NCBI GenBank assembly: GCA_002495645.1 | Contig: DAGF01000037.1 | Coordinates: forward strand, 26,021 to 50,007 | Reading direction: 5' to 3' | Length of the DNA stretch: 23,987 nt | DNA from: Euryarchaeota archaeon UBA549 | Lineage (GTDB): Archaea; Thermoplasmatota; Poseidoniia; Poseidoniales; Poseidoniaceae | In this document: positions 23,537-23,987 of the stretch, piece after piece | Position numbering within the stretch: position 1 is the stretch's first letter | How the letters are laid out: each line of letters begins with the position of its first letter | Program-made: the position numbers and the translations under genes | Notes under the pieces: generated by a model | Told to the model about the DNA's origin: nothing | The model's input: only the letters and a program-made list of their open reading frames with translations | Databases searched by the model: none

Positions 23537-23987
23537 TCAAACCACCTCGAACAATTCCAGCAGACGACGACAACGTGCTTTCGTTTCAAGGCTGCTCGGT
23601 TGAGCCACCACACCAACGCCGGGCTGGCCGTAGAACACAACCGCATGGAGCGGAACATGAAGATGGATGTACAGCGGCGCCAAATCCTCCTCGCCGTCAA
23701 CCACAACCACGGTGGGTTCCTCAAGTTGAGCAGCCTGGGCGATGACCGCCTTGAGTTCGGGCGTCAGCACGCCTGCAGGGTTGGATGCTTCCAGAATGTG
23801 GGTAAAGGCTGAACAATCCACCTGCTCTTCTGCTGCTAAGGCTGTGCGTTTGGTTTGCCCGTCGATAAATCCCAAGTCTGGAACGATGTCGAGGGCCAAG
23901 AGCGTCGAGACCGTCACATCACCAACGGCGATGAGGATGGATTGGGAGGTGTCAATGTCTTCCAGTGCCGCCCACATGGACACTTCC
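23537..23987 (-). CDS. GTP-dependent dephospho-CoA kinase, DUF359 family (partial, N-terminus beyond window)
   Basis: This archaeal enzyme makes the last step of coenzyme A synthesis, phosphorylating dephospho-CoA with GTP. It is unrelated to bacterial CoaE. Visible motifs, numbered from the in-frame GTG at 23983, are AVGDVTVSTLL at 19-29, LGFIDGQTKRTAL at 37-49, NPAGVLTPELKAVI, VVVVDGEEDLAPLYI at about 92-106, and YGQPGVGVV, all in family order. In relatives the VGDV motif lies some 40-60 residues in, but here it is at residue 20 and the frame stays open to the window edge (the next codon is Glu). The true start is therefore probably outside and the gene is listed as partial. It is joined without spacer to the glycosyltransferase gene. 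Confidence 0.85.
   Translation of the reverse strand, partial: EVSMWAALEDIDTSQSILIAVGDVTVSTLLALDIVPDLGFIDGQTKRTALAAEEQVDCSAFTHILEASNPAGVLTPELKAVIAQAAQLEEPTVVVVDGEEDLAPLYIHLHVPLHAVVFYGQPGVGVVAQPSSLETKARCRRLLELFEVV

Noticed and set aside
1..23987. CRISPR arrays, insertion sequences, prophage or tRNA genes
   Set aside because: No regularly spaced repeats, transposase motifs, integrase or cloverleaf with a conserved T-loop were seen on either strand.

Overview
The window looks like a piece of an archaeal chromosome, most probably from the marine Thermoplasmatota (Candidatus Poseidoniales, Marine Group II). The archaeal markers are an Orc1/Cdc6 initiator, a divergent TBP-fold protein, a GTP-dependent dephospho-CoA kinase (DUF359 family) and a SelB-like factor with a degenerate G domain. 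Several TATA-like boxes sit about 25-30 nt before start codons, as for leaderless transcripts. Bacterial-looking genes are mixed in: FabI, a PfaA-like ketosynthase, biotin carboxylase and a YciA-like thioesterase. Very large secreted membrane-anchored beta-sandwich proteins add to the Marine Group II impression. The lineage is inferred from gene content; no marker RNA gene is present. The DNA is almost fully coding: no gap exceeds about 220 bases, and I saw no tRNA, rRNA, CRISPR array or insertion sequence.

Layout. (1) 1-1532, minus strand: FabI enoyl reductase followed 9 nt later by a ketosynthase cut by the window edge; an 18-bp palindrome lies over the predicted fabI transcription start. 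(2) 1650-10940, minus strand: a five-gene run in the order giant surface protein, unknown protein, TBP-like protein, TatD-like hydrolase, smaller surface protein. The first four genes are separated by 1-9 nt. (3) 11039-14159, plus strand: acyl-CoA thioesterase, SelB-like pseudo-GTPase, and a two-helix membrane protein with a long disordered tail. (4) 14161-17534, minus strand: fatty-acid-hydroxylase-like enzyme, biotin carboxylase and PfkB sugar/nucleoside kinase. (5) 17710-20338: a SLOG-type protein and a CysJ-like flavin reductase meeting stop-to-stop with no spacer, then an MBL-fold hydrolase. (6) 20339-21799: an AT-rich, repeat-containing gap and the orc1/cdc6 gene, together a candidate replication origin. 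(7) 21868-23987: a four-helix membrane protein facing a pair made of dephospho-CoA kinase and a family 2 glycosyltransferase.

Two themes tie genes together. One is acyl/CoA metabolism: ketosynthase, FabI, thioesterase, biotin carboxylase, hydroxylase-like enzyme and CoA biosynthesis. That is unusual in an archaeon, whose membrane lipids are isoprenoid. The other is the cell surface: two anchored beta-sandwich proteins and a membrane glycosyltransferase. The most novel-looking item is the TBP-fold protein that lacks the DNA-intercalating phenylalanines and is tightly coupled to surface-protein genes.
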